Positions 9,286 to 18,386 are shown, counted from the stretch's first letter. The stretch is 64,000 nt of DNA from Actinacidiphila rubida (GCF_900110255.1 NZ_FODD01000007.1:186001-250000), one strand, 5' to 3'. Notes: a model not told the origin generated them from the letters alone. Numbers and translations are program-made.

Positions 9286-10296
9286 TCAGCCCCCAAGCTT
9301 CCGGCGGTTGCTGCGTACGAAGAGCAGCTGGACGGCGCCGATGAGCAGCAGGATCAGCAGCATGACCCAGGCGACCGCGGACGCCTGGCCGAGTTGCCCG
9401 ACCTGCCAGCCCTTGTCGTACATGTACAGGCTCAGCGTCTGGTACTGGTGGTCGGTGCCGCCCGTCGGGCCGACGCCGCCGCCGTAGATCAGCGGCTCAC
9501 CGAAGAGCTGGGTGGCGCCGATCGTCGAGACGATGATGGTGAAGAAGATCGTGGGACGGATCGAGGGGATCGTGACGCTGATGAACTGCCGCCAGCGCGA
9601 CGCCCCGTCCAGGGCCGCTGCCTCGTAGAGGTCGGCGGGGACCGCCTGCATGGCGGCCAGGTAGATCAGCGCGTTGTAGCCCGTCCAGCGCCACGTCACG
9701 ATGGACGAGATGGCTATCTGCGCGGGCCACTTGGAGGAGTCCCAGCGGATGCCGTCGACACCGAAGTGGCCGAGGAGCTGGTTGATCATCCCGTAGTCGG
9801 GGTTGAACAGCTGCACGAAGACCAGGGCCGCCGCGGCGATCGAGGTGGCGTACGGGGCCAGGATGGCGACCCGGAAGAAACCGCGGCCGCGGAGCTTGAA
9901 GTTGAGCAGGTGGGCCAGGCCGAGGGCCATCAGGAGCTGCGGCACCGTGGAGATCACCCCGAGGGTGAAGGTGTTGCGCAGCGCCTTCCAGAAGAACTGG
10001 TTGTCCCACAGGTTGGTGTAGTTGTCGAAGCCCACCCAGCTGCCCGACCCGCTCTCACCCAGCTGCACGTTGTGCAGCGAGAGCCAGCCGGTGTAGATCA
10101 GCGGGAACAGGCCGAAGGCGGCGAAGACGAGGAAGAAGGGGGCGATGTAGGCGTACGGCGAGGCCTTGGTGTCAAACCGGTAGAGCCGGGTACGCCAGCC
10201 GCCCGGAGCGCCGGGGTCGCCGCGGCGGGACGTGCTGGGGGCGGGCCTGGACGACGGGGGGCTGCCGTCGGACGTCGCCCTGACGGAGGTGGCCAC
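9286..10296 (-). CDS. cebF: Cellobiose ABC transporter permease CebF
   Basis: A 336-residue MalF-type permease. I place the start at the GTG at 10296 because GGAAGGA lies eight bases before it; upstream codons in frame lack such a site. Helices begin at about residue 40 (ASPYAYIAPFFLVFAAFGLF), and the EAA loop is YEAAALDGASRWRQFISVTIPSIRPT. It makes the membrane heterodimer with CebG. The gene follows cebE after a 94-base gap that contains a perfect 14-bp hairpin, which probably makes the binding protein more abundant than the permeases. Confidence 0.92.
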   Translation of the reverse strand: MATSVRATSDGSPPSSRPAPSTSRRGDPGAPGGWRTRLYRFDTKASPYAYIAPFFLVFAAFGLFPLIYTGWLSLHNVQLGESGSGSWVGFDNYTNLWDNQFFWKALRNTFTLGVISTVPQLLMALGLAHLLNFKLRGRGFFRVAILAPYATSIAAAALVFVQLFNPDYGMINQLLGHFGVDGIRWDSSKWPAQIAISSIVTWRWTGYNALIYLAAMQAVPADLYEAAALDGASRWRQFISVTIPSIRPTIFFTIIVSTIGATQLFGEPLIYGGGVGPTGGTDHQYQTLSLYMYDKGWQVGQLGQASAVAWVMLLILLLIGAVQLLFVRSNRRKLGG

Positions 10297-10343
10297 GAGG
10301 GCGTCCTTCCCGTAGGGGTTCGGCGGGGTGCGCGAGAGGGTGC

Positions 10344-10381
10344 GGGCCGCCCGGCAGGTGGGAGTCACTGCCGGGCGGCCC
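10344..10381 (-). terminator. Attenuator-like hairpin between cebE and cebF
   Basis: Perfect arms at 10344-10357 and 10368-10381 with a 10-base loop. The position between a binding-protein gene and its permease genes is typical of a partial terminator or 3' stabilising stem that raises the binding-protein to permease ratio. Confidence 0.8.
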
Positions 10382-10390
10382 CGAGCGGGA

Positions 10391-11746
10391 CTACTCGCCG
10401 ATCTTGTCCTTCACCTGGGCCTTGACGTTGGACCAGGCCTTGTCGGCGGAGGTGCCGCGCTGCTCCATGTCCAGCAGGCCGTTCTTGGTGATGATGTCCT
10501 TCACCGTGCCGTCGTCCGGGCCGATGGGCGCGGGCTGGATGCTCTGCGCGGTGGTGGCGAAGATCTTGCCGGTCGGCGCCGGCTTGCCGGGGGCGCCGAA
10601 GTAGTCGTTCGTGGTGTTCTGCACCGCCGGGTCGGACAGACCGCCCTTGTTCGACGGGATGTTGCCGAACTTCTGGAAGATCTTGACCTCCTGCGCGGCG
10701 CCGGTCAGCCACTGCGCCAGCGCCGCGGCCTCGGCCGGGTGCTTGCTGGCCTTGGTCACCGCGAGGAACGAACCGCCCCAGTTGCCCGCCTGCGGCGGCT
10801 GCGCGATGTCCCACTTGCCCTTGTTCGCCGGGCCGGAGTTGGTCTGCACGAGGCCGACCATCCAGCTCGGGCAGGCGACGGTGGCGAACTTGCCGGTCTT
10901 GAAGGCGGCCGACCAGGTGTTGTTCGAGTCGAACTGCTGGAGCTTGGCCGTCAGACCCTCCTTGACCGCCTGGGCGGACAGGTCCCAGGCGGTCTTGACG
11001 CCCGGGCTGGAGTCGTAGACCAGCTTGCCGTCCTGGTCGGAGTACTGCGTCGGCTGGCTGGACAGGACCGCGTTGAACAGGCCGCCGGCCGAGTCGGTGA
11101 AGGCCACGCCGCTCGGCGCCTTCGCCTTGAACTGCTCGCCGACCTGGACGAACTTCGACCAGTCACCGTTCCACAGCGCCGCGACCTGGTCCGGGTCGGT
11201 CGGCAGGCCGGCCTGCTTGAAGAAGTCGGACCGGTAGCAGATCGCCGTCGGGCCGATGTCCGTGCCCACGCCGATGACCTGGCCGGAGGCGGTGGTGGCC
11301 TGCTTCTCCTTGTAGGAGACCCAGTCGTCGGCGCTGAAGCCCTTGACCGTCTTGAAGTCGAGGAACTTCGAGGCCAGCGCGGGCTGGATCGCCTCGGCGA
11401 TGTAGCCGACCTCGATCGCCTGGATGTCGTCGAGGCCGCTGTTCTGCTGCAGGTGCAGCTTGAGGGAGTCCCAGTACTGCTGGCCGTCGGTGACGTTGTC
11501 CTCGACGATCTTGATGTTCGGGTGCAGGGCCTCGTACTCCGAGAAGAGCTTCGCCCCCGTCTTGTCGTTGTATCCGAACTCGTTGAAGTCACCGATGTGC
11601 AGCGTGATCTGCTCCGAGGAGGACGACTTCCCGCCCTTGGAGCCGTTGTTGTCACTGCTGCTGCAGCCGGTGATCAGCGTCGCGCAGGTCGCGAGACCCG
11701 CGACCGCGATGACAGCGGCCTTGCGGGTTCTGCCTGAAGTGCGCAT
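10391..11746 (-). CDS. cebE: Cellobiose-binding lipoprotein CebE
   Basis: A 451-residue family 1 solute-binding protein. The start at 11746 follows an AAGGAGAG ribosome site; the open frame runs further upstream but through the promoter. The signal peptide ends in the lipobox LITGC with C28 as the lipidated Cys, followed by a flexible SSSDNNGSKGGKSSSS tether. The mature protein has the usual two-lobe pattern (HIGDFNEFGYNDKTG near the start, and NTWSAAFKTGKFATVACPSWM in the middle). It captures cellobiose and cellotriose outside the membrane for CebFG. It is preceded by a TTGACA promoter and a perfect CebR operator. Confidence 0.93.
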   Translation of the reverse strand: MRTSGRTRKAAVIAVAGLATCATLITGCSSSDNNGSKGGKSSSSEQITLHIGDFNEFGYNDKTGAKLFSEYEALHPNIKIVEDNVTDGQQYWDSLKLHLQQNSGLDDIQAIEVGYIAEAIQPALASKFLDFKTVKGFSADDWVSYKEKQATTASGQVIGVGTDIGPTAICYRSDFFKQAGLPTDPDQVAALWNGDWSKFVQVGEQFKAKAPSGVAFTDSAGGLFNAVLSSQPTQYSDQDGKLVYDSSPGVKTAWDLSAQAVKEGLTAKLQQFDSNNTWSAAFKTGKFATVACPSWMVGLVQTNSGPANKGKWDIAQPPQAGNWGGSFLAVTKASKHPAEAAALAQWLTGAAQEVKIFQKFGNIPSNKGGLSDPAVQNTTNDYFGAPGKPAPTGKIFATTAQSIQPAPIGPDDGTVKDIITKNGLLDMEQRGTSADKAWSNVKAQVKDKIGE

Positions 11747-11831
11747 TCCACTCTCCTTGTCAGGGTGGGTCGGCGTGCGGGTGGTGCGGTCCCCGGGTAC
11801 GTGCTCGCGGGTGCCCTGTGAAGGGCGTGTG

Positions 11832-11845
11832 TGGGAGCGCTCCCA
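11832..11845 (-). promoter_or_regulatory. CebR operator of the cebEFG-bglC operon
   Basis: The perfect palindrome TGGGAGCGCTCCCA, identical to the published Streptomyces CebR box. It lies about 15 bases downstream of the -10 element and 86 bases before the cebE start, so a bound repressor would block transcription start or elongation until cellobiose releases it. Confidence 0.95.
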
Positions 11846-11860
11846 CGTAGGCTTTCCGGA

Positions 11861-11890
11861 ACATTCACGCCTGGGAGGGGTCAGTGTCAA
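11861..11890 (-). promoter_or_regulatory. cebE promoter
   Basis: On the minus strand a perfect -35 TTGACA (11890-11885) is followed after 18 bases by GAATGT (11866-11861). The CebR box lies just beyond. The -10 is imperfect but shares the xAxxxT pattern of the GH48 promoter of the same regulon. Confidence 0.7.
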
Positions 11891-12001
11891 GATGTGAAGT
11901 CCATTTCGTTGCCGGAACGTGTCCGGGGCGGGGCGGGCGTTACTTCTTGAACGAACGCCGGGGAAACCGCGGGCCGACCGGCCTGCCTGGGACTTGTACG
12001 G

Positions 12002-12015
12002 TGGGAGCGCTCTCA
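12002..12015 (+). promoter_or_regulatory. CebR operator in front of cebR
   Basis: TGGGAGCGCTCTCA, one mismatch from the perfect box, 74 bases before the cebR start. A possible -10 TACGGT (11997-12002) abuts it, so CebR probably limits its own synthesis. Confidence 0.85.
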
Positions 12016-12089
12016 CGCGCTCTCTGACGCGGGAAGAAGCGGGCGCTAAGGTGGCGCGCAGCGGGAAGCAGCGGGAGGCGGAAGTGGCC

Positions 12090-13112
12090 ATGAACGGGCG
12101 GCACAGCGGACGGCCCACCCTGGAGGAGGTGGCCGTGCGCGCCGGGGTCGGGCGGGGCACCGTCTCGCGCGTCATCAACGGCTCACCCCGGGTGAGCGAT
12201 CGGGCCAAGGCCGCCGTCGAGGCCGCCATCGCCGAGCTCGGCTACGTGCCCAACCGGGCCGCCCGGGCGCTGGCCGGCAACCGTACCGACGCCATCGCGC
12301 TCGTCATCCCCGAACCCGAGACCCGGCTCTTCGCCGAGCCGTACTTCTCGGACATCATCCGCGGGATCGGCGCCGAACTCGCCGACACCGACATGCAGTT
12401 GCTGCTCACCCTGATCCGCACGCCCAAGGAGCGCTCGCGCTTCGCCCAGTACCTCGCCGCGCACCGCGTCGACGGCGTGCTGCTGGTCTCCGTCCACGAG
12501 GACGACCCGCTGCCCGACCTGCTGGAGCAGCTGGAGATGCCCGCGGTGCTCAACGGCCGCCGCAGCGACCTGGAGTCGGTGTCGTACGTCGACGCGGACA
12601 ACGTCGGCGGCGCCCGGGCCGCGGTCTCCCATCTGCTGGCCCGCGGCCGCCGCCGGGTCGCCACCATCACCGGGCCGACCGACATGTACGTGGCGCGCTG
12701 CCGGCTCGACGGCTACCGGCAGGCGGTCGAGGCGGCCGGCCTCGGCGTCGACGACGGCCTGGTCGCCGGCGGCGACTTCACCGAGGAGGGCGGCCGCCGG
12801 GCCATGCGCGAGCTGCTGGCCCGCCGCCCCGACGTCGACGGCGTGTTCGCCGCGTCCGACCTCATGGCGGCGGGCGCCCGCGCGGTGCTGCGCGAGGAGG
12901 GCCGCCAGGTGCCGGACGACGTCGCCCTGATCGGCTTCGAGGACTCCGCGATCGCCCGCCACATGGACCCTGCGCTCACCAGCGTCCGCCAGCCCACCGA
13001 GGAGATGGGCCGCACCATGGCCCGCGTCCTGCTGGAGGAGATCGCCGAACGCGCCTCCGTCCGGCGCCACGTGGTCCTGGCCACCGAACTCGTCCAGCGC
13101 GACTCCGTCTGA
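12090..13112 (+). CDS. cebR: Cellobiose-responsive LacI-family repressor CebR
   Basis: A 340-residue protein. The start at the ATG at 12090 is favoured by GGGAGGCGG eight bases upstream; a GTG two codons earlier is an alternative. The N-terminal LacI helix-turn-helix is PTLEEVAVRAGVGRGTVSRV followed by INGSPRVSDRAKAAVEAAI and the hinge helix PNRAARALAGNRTDAIALV. The rest is a periplasmic-binding-protein-like effector domain (NGRRSDLESVSYVDADN, GGRRAMRELLARRPDVDGVF, ALIGFEDSAIARHMDPALTS). By family knowledge it binds the 14-bp box and leaves it on binding cellobiose. It is divergent from cebE, and its boxes also precede the GH64, GH5 and GH48 genes. Confidence 0.95.
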   Translation: MNGRHSGRPTLEEVAVRAGVGRGTVSRVINGSPRVSDRAKAAVEAAIAELGYVPNRAARALAGNRTDAIALVIPEPETRLFAEPYFSDIIRGIGAELADTDMQLLLTLIRTPKERSRFAQYLAAHRVDGVLLVSVHEDDPLPDLLEQLEMPAVLNGRRSDLESVSYVDADNVGGARAAVSHLLARGRRRVATITGPTDMYVARCRLDGYRQAVEAAGLGVDDGLVAGGDFTEEGGRRAMRELLARRPDVDGVFAASDLMAAGARAVLREEGRQVPDDVALIGFEDSAIARHMDPALTSVRQPTEEMGRTMARVLLEEIAERASVRRHVVLATELVQRDSV

Positions 13113-13186
13113 CGCCCGCCCGCAGCGGAAACGGCCGCCCGCCCGCGTGGTGCCCGGGCGCGGAGCCGCGGCCCTAGGGTGGCGGG

Positions 13187-14143
13187 ATGAGCGACGAGGT
13201 GAGGGTGCCGCGCGGGGTGGGGCTGGCCGAGACGCTGCTCGACCTGGGCGTGCCCTACGCGGCGACGAACGGGGTGCTCGCGGCCGCCGAGAGGGTCGCC
13301 GGGGACGCCACCGCGCACGGGCAACTGGTCGGCGCTGTGCAGGAGTTCATTCGCGACATGGGGGAGGTCGGCGGCGGCCCCGGGGGCGGGCCGGCCCTCG
13401 GGCCCGACCTGGACGCGCGCGCCGCGCGGGCGGGCGCCGCCCCCGGGCCGTGGTTCGCGCTGCTGGTGCTGGCCGCGACCCGCCCGCACACCGCCGCGTA
13501 CCACCGCGCGCTGGGCGTGCCGGAGGAGGTCACCCGCAGGACGCTGGCCGACGTGGGCCGCCACATGGCCGTCCACGCGCGCCGCCACGGCACGCCCGGC
13601 CTCGCCAACACCTCATGGCTGGCACGGCACTTCCGCGGCGTGCTCGTCCAACTCGGCCGGCTCCAGTTCGAGCGGACCCGCCTCGGCGGCAGGACCGGGA
13701 CCGCGCTCGCCGCCGCCGGGGTCGCGGCGGGCCCCGGCACCCGCGCGCTCGGCCTGCACATCCCCGACTTCACCGGCCCGCTGGATCCCGCCGCGTGCGA
13801 CGCCTCGTTCGACCGGGCCCGCGCGTTCTTCGCGCGCCACCACCCGGACGAGCCCGCCGCGATCGTCACCTGCCACTCCTGGCTGCTGGACCCGCAGCTC
13901 GCGGAGTACCTCCCCCGGGACTCCCGCATCCTCGCGTTCCAGCGCCGTTTCACCGCGGTGTGGGCCGGCCCGGAGCCGGACGACGCGACCACCCTCGGGT
14001 TCGTCTTCGGCGACCCCGCGGCGGACCCCTCCGCGCTCGTGGCGCGCAGCGCGCTGGAGCGGGCCGTGCTGGCCCACCTGGCGGCCGGCCGGCACTGGAC
14101 CGGTGGCACGGGCTGGCTGCCGCTGCCGCCCGGAGCGGCGTAG
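13187..14143 (+). CDS. N-acyltransferase with GNAT-like C-terminal domain
   Basis: A 318-residue cytosolic protein. The C-terminal half carries the block LGLHIPDFTGPLDPAACDAS and the downstream TCHSWLLDPQLAEYLPRDSR-ILAFQRRF typical of the paired NAT_N/GNAT_C acyltransferase family, which transfers acyl groups from acyl-CoA or a carrier. The N-terminal half is helical with an Ala/Gly-rich linker at about residues 55-85. The substrate is unknown. It lies 74 bases after cebR on the same strand without a visible CebR box, and converges on the DUF2087 gene with a 34-base gap. No evidence links it to cellulose use. Confidence 0.7.
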   Translation: MSDEVRVPRGVGLAETLLDLGVPYAATNGVLAAAERVAGDATAHGQLVGAVQEFIRDMGEVGGGPGGGPALGPDLDARAARAGAAPGPWFALLVLAATRPHTAAYHRALGVPEEVTRRTLADVGRHMAVHARRHGTPGLANTSWLARHFRGVLVQLGRLQFERTRLGGRTGTALAAAGVAAGPGTRALGLHIPDFTGPLDPAACDASFDRARAFFARHHPDEPAAIVTCHSWLLDPQLAEYLPRDSRILAFQRRFTAVWAGPEPDDATTLGFVFGDPAADPSALVARSALERAVLAHLAAGRHWTGGTGWLPLPPGAA

Positions 14144-14177
14144 CGGGCGCCGTACGGCCCGGCGCGGGCGGGCCCGC

Positions 14178-14462
14178 TCAGCGCAGGCGCTGGTAGACCG
14201 CGCCGTCCCTGGTGCGGCCGAGGAAGCCGCCCTCGACCAGATAGCGCCGCAGCGCCGACGTGTCCTCGTGGACCGTGGCCAGCGCCTCGTTGACCTCGCG
14301 CTCGGTGTAGACGCGGCCGCCGGTGAACAGGCGCGCGGCAAGGTAGCCGAGGAGCTGCTCGCGGCGGGCGGGGCGGCGCGGCACGGCGGTCAGCCGACCG
14401 TGCGAGAACAGGTCGGTCACGCCGTGGGCCGCCTGCCGGGCTTCGTCGTCGTCGGTGCTCAT
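14178..14462 (-). CDS. DUF2087 family small protein
   Basis: A 94-residue cytosolic protein. The start at 14462 is placed at the ATG beginning MSTDDDEARQ; an AGGG site precedes it. The pattern (VTDLFSHGRLTAVPRRPARR, then GRVYTEREVNEAL, then LRRYLVEGGFLGRTRDGAVY) matches the DUF2087 domain, which resembles a winged-helix fold and is sometimes fused to ArsR-type regulators. Here it stands alone. Function unknown; nucleic-acid binding is possible. Confidence 0.7.
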   Translation of the reverse strand: MSTDDDEARQAAHGVTDLFSHGRLTAVPRRPARREQLLGYLAARLFTGGRVYTEREVNEALATVHEDTSALRRYLVEGGFLGRTRDGAVYQRLR

Positions 14463-14689
14463 CGGGCCACCCTGCCCCGGCCGCCGGGGCCCGGCAACGC
14501 ATTTCCGCGACGCCGGGCGCGGGGCGAACGCACGCCGCACGCCGCACACCGCTCGCCGGACGCACGCCGCACACCGCTCGCGCGGCCGGCCCCGCGACGG
14601 AAGACGGCCGCCGGGGCCGGGACCTGGCTGGTCCCGTGTCCCGGCGGCCGGTGGGGGGAAGGAGATGGCTCAGTGCTGCCGCGGCGGGC

Positions 14690-16507
14690 TCACCAGCCGA
14701 CCGCGACCTCCATCCACTGCGGGTTCTGCATCGAGGTGTACGCGGCCTGGCCGGCCACGTCGTCGTACGGGAACCCGTACGCCAGGTTGTTGATCGCGTG
14801 GTCGTGCCAGAACTTGGCGTACCAGTTGGCGGGGTCGCCGGAGTAGAACTTCGACGGGTCCTGCTGCTGGTCGGAGGGGAGCGTCGCGGTGTGGCGGTTG
14901 AGCGCCGCGCACATCGAGGGGTTCCCCGCCAGGCTCCCGGCGCAGCCGAAGATGTTCGACGTCGGCTCGTTGATGCCCACCGAACTGGCGTAGGAGGTGT
15001 AGTAGTTCGCGTTGGCGCCGCCGGCCCGGAAGCTGGGGTCGCTGCCGGGCGCGATGATGCGGTACGGCGCCTGGGTCTGGGCGAGCACCTTGAACTGCTG
15101 CGGCACGGCGTTCTGGAACTGCTGGAACACCTGGTCGCGAGTGCTGGTGAACAGGTCCTGGCTGTCGCCGAGTTGCACGTCCTGGCCGGAGTGCGAGTGC
15201 AGCCGGACGGCCAGCGGCAGGCCCCACGCGTCGACCCGCGTGGTGTTGCCGTTGAAGACGGCCGGGCCGATGGTGAACTCGATGAAGTCGTAGTACTGGC
15301 TCGCCGCCGAGCCCAGGTAGAAGTACATCCGGCCGGAGGAGTTGGCCGGCATGTCGAAGTACGGCTGGTCGGCGATGGAGTGCGTCTGGCCGTTGAAGCT
15401 CCAGTACACCTGGCTGTCCGGGTACTGGCCGTTGGTGCGGTTGAGGACCGCGACCTCCATCACGTTCTGGGCGGCCGGGATCTTGCTGGTGTCACCCCAG
15501 AAGGAGTCCGGGGGCGGAGAGGTGGGCGGCGTGGTCGGCGGGGTGGTGGTGCCGGTGGGCACGTGCACCTGGAACTCCCACAGCGAGTAGCCGTAGGCGG
15601 TGGCCCGCGCGGTGCCGTAGACGCGCACATAGCGGCCCGTGCCGGACACCGTCAGGTTCTGGACGCCGCCGGTGCCGGTCGTCGTGGAGTAGACGTCGGT
15701 CCACGCCGTGCCGTTGTCCGAGACCTGGATCTTGAAGGAACTGGCGTACGCGGCCTCCCAGTTGAGACCGACCCCGCAGACCGGGACGGAGGCTCCGAGG
15801 TCGACCTGGAGCCACTGGGGGTCGCTGAAGGCGCTGGACCAGCGGGTGCCGGTGTCCCCGTCGACCGCCGCGGACGCCGGGGTGCCGGCGTTCTCGGTGG
15901 AGGAGGCGGTCGCCGGGCGGCCCTGTGCCGCGTCGTCGGTGCCGCAGGCGGACTGCGTGGGGCCGGACCCGCCGTAGACCTGGAACTCCCACAGCGAGTA
16001 GCCGTAGGCGGTGGCGCGGGCGGTGCCGTAGAACCTGACGTAGCGGCCGGAACCGTTTACGGCCAGGTTCTGCACGCCGCCGGTGGCGGTCGTCGTGGAG
16101 TAGACGTCGGTCCACGTCGAGGCGTTGTCGGACACCTGGATCTTGAACGACGTGGCGTACGCCGCCTCCCAGTTGAGCGTCACCTGGGAGACGGTCTGGG
16201 TCGAGCCGAGGTCGACCTGGAGCCACTGGGGGTCGCTGAAGGCGCTGGACCAGCGGGTGCCGGTGTTGCCGTCGACCGCCGCGGACGCCGGGAAGGTGGC
16301 GTTCTCGGCGGAGGAGGCGGTGGCCGGCTTGCCCTGGGACAGCAGCGTCCCGGCCGCGCCGGCCGGGGACTGCGCGGTCACCGTGAGCGCGACGCCGGCC
16401 AGCAGCGCGCAGAGCAGAGCGAGGATCAGATACGGCCGCGACCGGTCGGCGCTGCCGCCGCTCCCGGCATACCGGCGGCGCACCACCGGGGACGTGCTGC
16501 CTGACAT
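14690..16507 (-). CDS. Secreted CBM32-CBM32-GH64 endo-beta-1,3-glucanase
   Basis: A 605-residue protein after a GAGGAG ribosome site. It has a signal peptide or signal anchor (YLILALLCALLAGVALTVTA), then two F5/8-type (CBM32-like) domains (about 52-185 and 190-320) that are strongly alike (both contain NTGTRW or DTGTRW, SSAFSDPQWLQVDLG and GYSLWEFQV). A Thr/Pro linker precedes a GH64 domain from about residue 345. Within it E410 (FIEFTIG) and D426 (TRVDAWGLPL) are 16 residues apart, the same spacing I recall for the catalytic Glu154/Asp170 pair of Streptomyces matensis GH64. It would release laminari-oligosaccharides from beta-1,3-glucan. A CebR-like box lies 61 bases upstream, which is unexpected for this substrate. 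Confidence 0.85.
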   Translation of the reverse strand: MSGSTSPVVRRRYAGSGGSADRSRPYLILALLCALLAGVALTVTAQSPAGAAGTLLSQGKPATASSAENATFPASAAVDGNTGTRWSSAFSDPQWLQVDLGSTQTVSQVTLNWEAAYATSFKIQVSDNASTWTDVYSTTTATGGVQNLAVNGSGRYVRFYGTARATAYGYSLWEFQVYGGSGPTQSACGTDDAAQGRPATASSTENAGTPASAAVDGDTGTRWSSAFSDPQWLQVDLGASVPVCGVGLNWEAAYASSFKIQVSDNGTAWTDVYSTTTGTGGVQNLTVSGTGRYVRVYGTARATAYGYSLWEFQVHVPTGTTTPPTTPPTSPPPDSFWGDTSKIPAAQNVMEVAVLNRTNGQYPDSQVYWSFNGQTHSIADQPYFDMPANSSGRMYFYLGSAASQYYDFIEFTIGPAVFNGNTTRVDAWGLPLAVRLHSHSGQDVQLGDSQDLFTSTRDQVFQQFQNAVPQQFKVLAQTQAPYRIIAPGSDPSFRAGGANANYYTSYASSVGINEPTSNIFGCAGSLAGNPSMCAALNRHTATLPSDQQQDPSKFYSGDPANWYAKFWHDHAINNLAYGFPYDDVAGQAAYTSMQNPQWMEVAVGW

Positions 16508-16567
16508 GTGTACTCCTCAACCGGGTGGGGGTCCGTGATGGAGGTACGGAGAGCACCGCGAGCATGG

Positions 16568-16581
16568 TGAGAGCGCTCTCT
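16568..16581 (-). promoter_or_regulatory. CebR-type operator before the GH64 gene
   Basis: TGAGAGCGCTCTCT keeps the GAGCGCTC core of the CebR box but differs at outer positions. It lies 61 bases upstream of the GH64 start. A different LacI-family regulator could also recognise it. Confidence 0.6.
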
Positions 16582-16727
16582 GGCGAGGTGATGTTTACAA
16601 GCGCCGTACATCCCCGTCAATAAGTTGTTCCATACTGGCCCGTTCGCCCCTCGATCGTTTCGAGTCCCGAACGAGTGCCGGTCCCCGGGCGGCCGGCGAC
16701 CGCCGCAGCTCACAGGCCCCGCGCGAG

Positions 16728-16768
16728 GGGGCGGCCCCGTGCACGCCATCCATGCACGGGACCGCCCC
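16728..16768 (-). terminator. Terminator of the GH5 endoglucanase gene
   Basis: Arms 16728-16743 and 16753-16768 form a 16-bp stem with a single mismatch, 40 bases beyond the GH5 stop on the minus strand. It separates GH5 from the GH64 promoter. The remainder of the 300-base gap (16508-16807) holds the GH64 promoter region and the operator at 16568. Confidence 0.75.
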
Positions 16769-16807
16769 GGTTCGCGGGTGCCCGGCCGCCGCCGGGCGCG
16801 CGTCACC

Positions 16808-18334
16808 TCAACTCAGGCCCGCCAGATGGTTCTTGAAGCCGATGCCGTAGTTGGTCGGGGTCCCGTTCCAGTCCGAGACCAGCGACGGGCCGGAACTGCA
16901 GTCCCAGTTGTTCCAGGTCCAGCCCAGGTAGCCCAGTTGGTGCGTGTCCAGCCAGTTCATGAACGTGTCGATGAATCCGTGCGCGCAGTCGTTCTCGCCG
17001 ATCTCGGTGGCCAGCAGCGGCACCTTGGCCGCGACCGGGGCGAGTTGGGAGTCCCAGCAGGACGAGGACGAGCACGTGTTGAAGTTGTAGACGTGGACGA
17101 CCGCGCCCAGGTTGCCGGTCGGGTCGGTCGGCTCGTGGGCCAGCCACCCGGTGAGGTCGTTGGAGTACGCGAGCCCGCCGAGCAGGATCACGTTCTGCGC
17201 GCCGGTGCCGCGCACCGCGTCGACCAGGTTCTGCATTCCGGCCACCTGGTAGCCGATGCCCGGGCAGGTGCCGCCGTCGCGCCAGCAGGCCCAGGCCTGG
17301 TCGGTGGTCGAGGTGGCCCGGTCCGGGTAGGGCTCGTTGAACATCTCGAAGACGACCGAGGTGTCGTTCTTGAAGGTGTTCGCGACGCTCGTCCAGAACG
17401 GGATCGCGTACTGCGCGTCCGGCATCGGCTTCTGGCAGGTCGCGTTGACGTCCGAGCAGCCCGCCGAGTTGCCGGTGTACGTGCCGTGCGTCCAGTGCAG
17501 CTCGACGATCGGCGTGATGCCGTGCGCCACCAGGCGGTTGACCCAGTCGGTGACCGCGGCGACGTAGTTCGCGCCGCCGTCCGCGGCGGGCACGTACGAC
17601 AGGCCCTCCCAGCAGTCCTCGTTGAGCGGGACGCGGACCGCCGCGACGCCCTTCCAGCTCTGGATGGCGTCGATCGCGGTGTCGTCGACCGGCCCGTTGA
17701 AGATGCCGTTGCCCTGCGCGCAGGCGAACTCGGTGCCCGAGCGGTTGACCCCGTGCAGGACCACCTGCTTGCCGGTGGAGTCCACCAGCTCGTTGCCCGA
17801 GACGTGCAGCTTGGGCGGCGGGGCGTCGCCGCCGCCGGGCGGTGTCGTCGGGGGCGTGGTCGGCGGTGTGGTCGGGGGAGTGGTGGGCGGCGTCGTGGGG
17901 GGTGTGGTGCCGTCCGTGTTGCAGGTCGTGCCGTTGAGGGTGAACGTGGTGGGCGCCGGGTTGGCGCCCGACCAGCTGGCCAGGAAGCCGGCGCTGACGC
18001 TGGCACCCGTGCCGAGGGTCCCGTTGTACGACATGGACGCCACCGACACGGTGCTGCCGGACTGCGTCCAGGTGCCGTTCCAGCCCTGGGTCACCTTCTG
18101 GCCGCCCGGGAAGGCGAAGGTCAGGTTCCAACTGGACGTGGGTGCGGCGTTGTTGGTGATGACCACGTTGCCCTGGAAGCCCGTGTCCCACTGGTTGGTC
18201 ACGGAGTACGCGACCGAGCAGGCGGGTGCGGCACCGGAGGCGGTGGCGCCGAGGGCGGGGAGCAGTGCGGCCGCGGCCGCGGCGGTGGTCACCGCGGCCG
18301 TGGCGAACACCGCGGTGCGCGTGGGTGGTCGCAT
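16808..18334 (-). CDS. Secreted CBM2-GH5 endoglucanase
   Basis: A 508-residue protein; the start at 18334 follows GAGGAGT. The signal peptide (residues 1-35) is followed by a CBM2 (CSVAYSVTNQWDTGFQGNVV, WNGTWTQSGSTV), a PPTT repeat linker (about 137-165), and a GH5 barrel with acid/base E334 (FEMFNEP) and nucleophile E444 (LLATEIGEND). The barrel begins with the dockable GNELVDSTGKQVVLHGVNRS strand common in actinobacterial endo-1,4-glucanases. Role: random cutting of cellulose chains outside the cell. It is divergent from the GH48 gene, and a degenerate CebR box (18387-18400) lies 53 bases upstream. Confidence 0.9.
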   Translation of the reverse strand: MRPPTRTAVFATAAVTTAAAAAALLPALGATASGAAPACSVAYSVTNQWDTGFQGNVVITNNAAPTSSWNLTFAFPGGQKVTQGWNGTWTQSGSTVSVASMSYNGTLGTGASVSAGFLASWSGANPAPTTFTLNGTTCNTDGTTPPTTPPTTPPTTPPTTPPTTPPGGGDAPPPKLHVSGNELVDSTGKQVVLHGVNRSGTEFACAQGNGIFNGPVDDTAIDAIQSWKGVAAVRVPLNEDCWEGLSYVPAADGGANYVAAVTDWVNRLVAHGITPIVELHWTHGTYTGNSAGCSDVNATCQKPMPDAQYAIPFWTSVANTFKNDTSVVFEMFNEPYPDRATSTTDQAWACWRDGGTCPGIGYQVAGMQNLVDAVRGTGAQNVILLGGLAYSNDLTGWLAHEPTDPTGNLGAVVHVYNFNTCSSSSCWDSQLAPVAAKVPLLATEIGENDCAHGFIDTFMNWLDTHQLGYLGWTWNNWDCSSGPSLVSDWNGTPTNYGIGFKNHLAGLS

Positions 18335-18386
18335 GTGCGACTCCTCGTGAGGTGGGGGGATCGAGAGGTCGAGTGCATGTGAGAAG

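Noticed and set aside
14526-14585. Repeated GCACGCCGCACACCGCTCG-like units between the DUF2087 and GH64 genes
   Set aside because: Short GC-rich repeats with no symmetry or gene relation; not enough to call a regulatory or mobile element.
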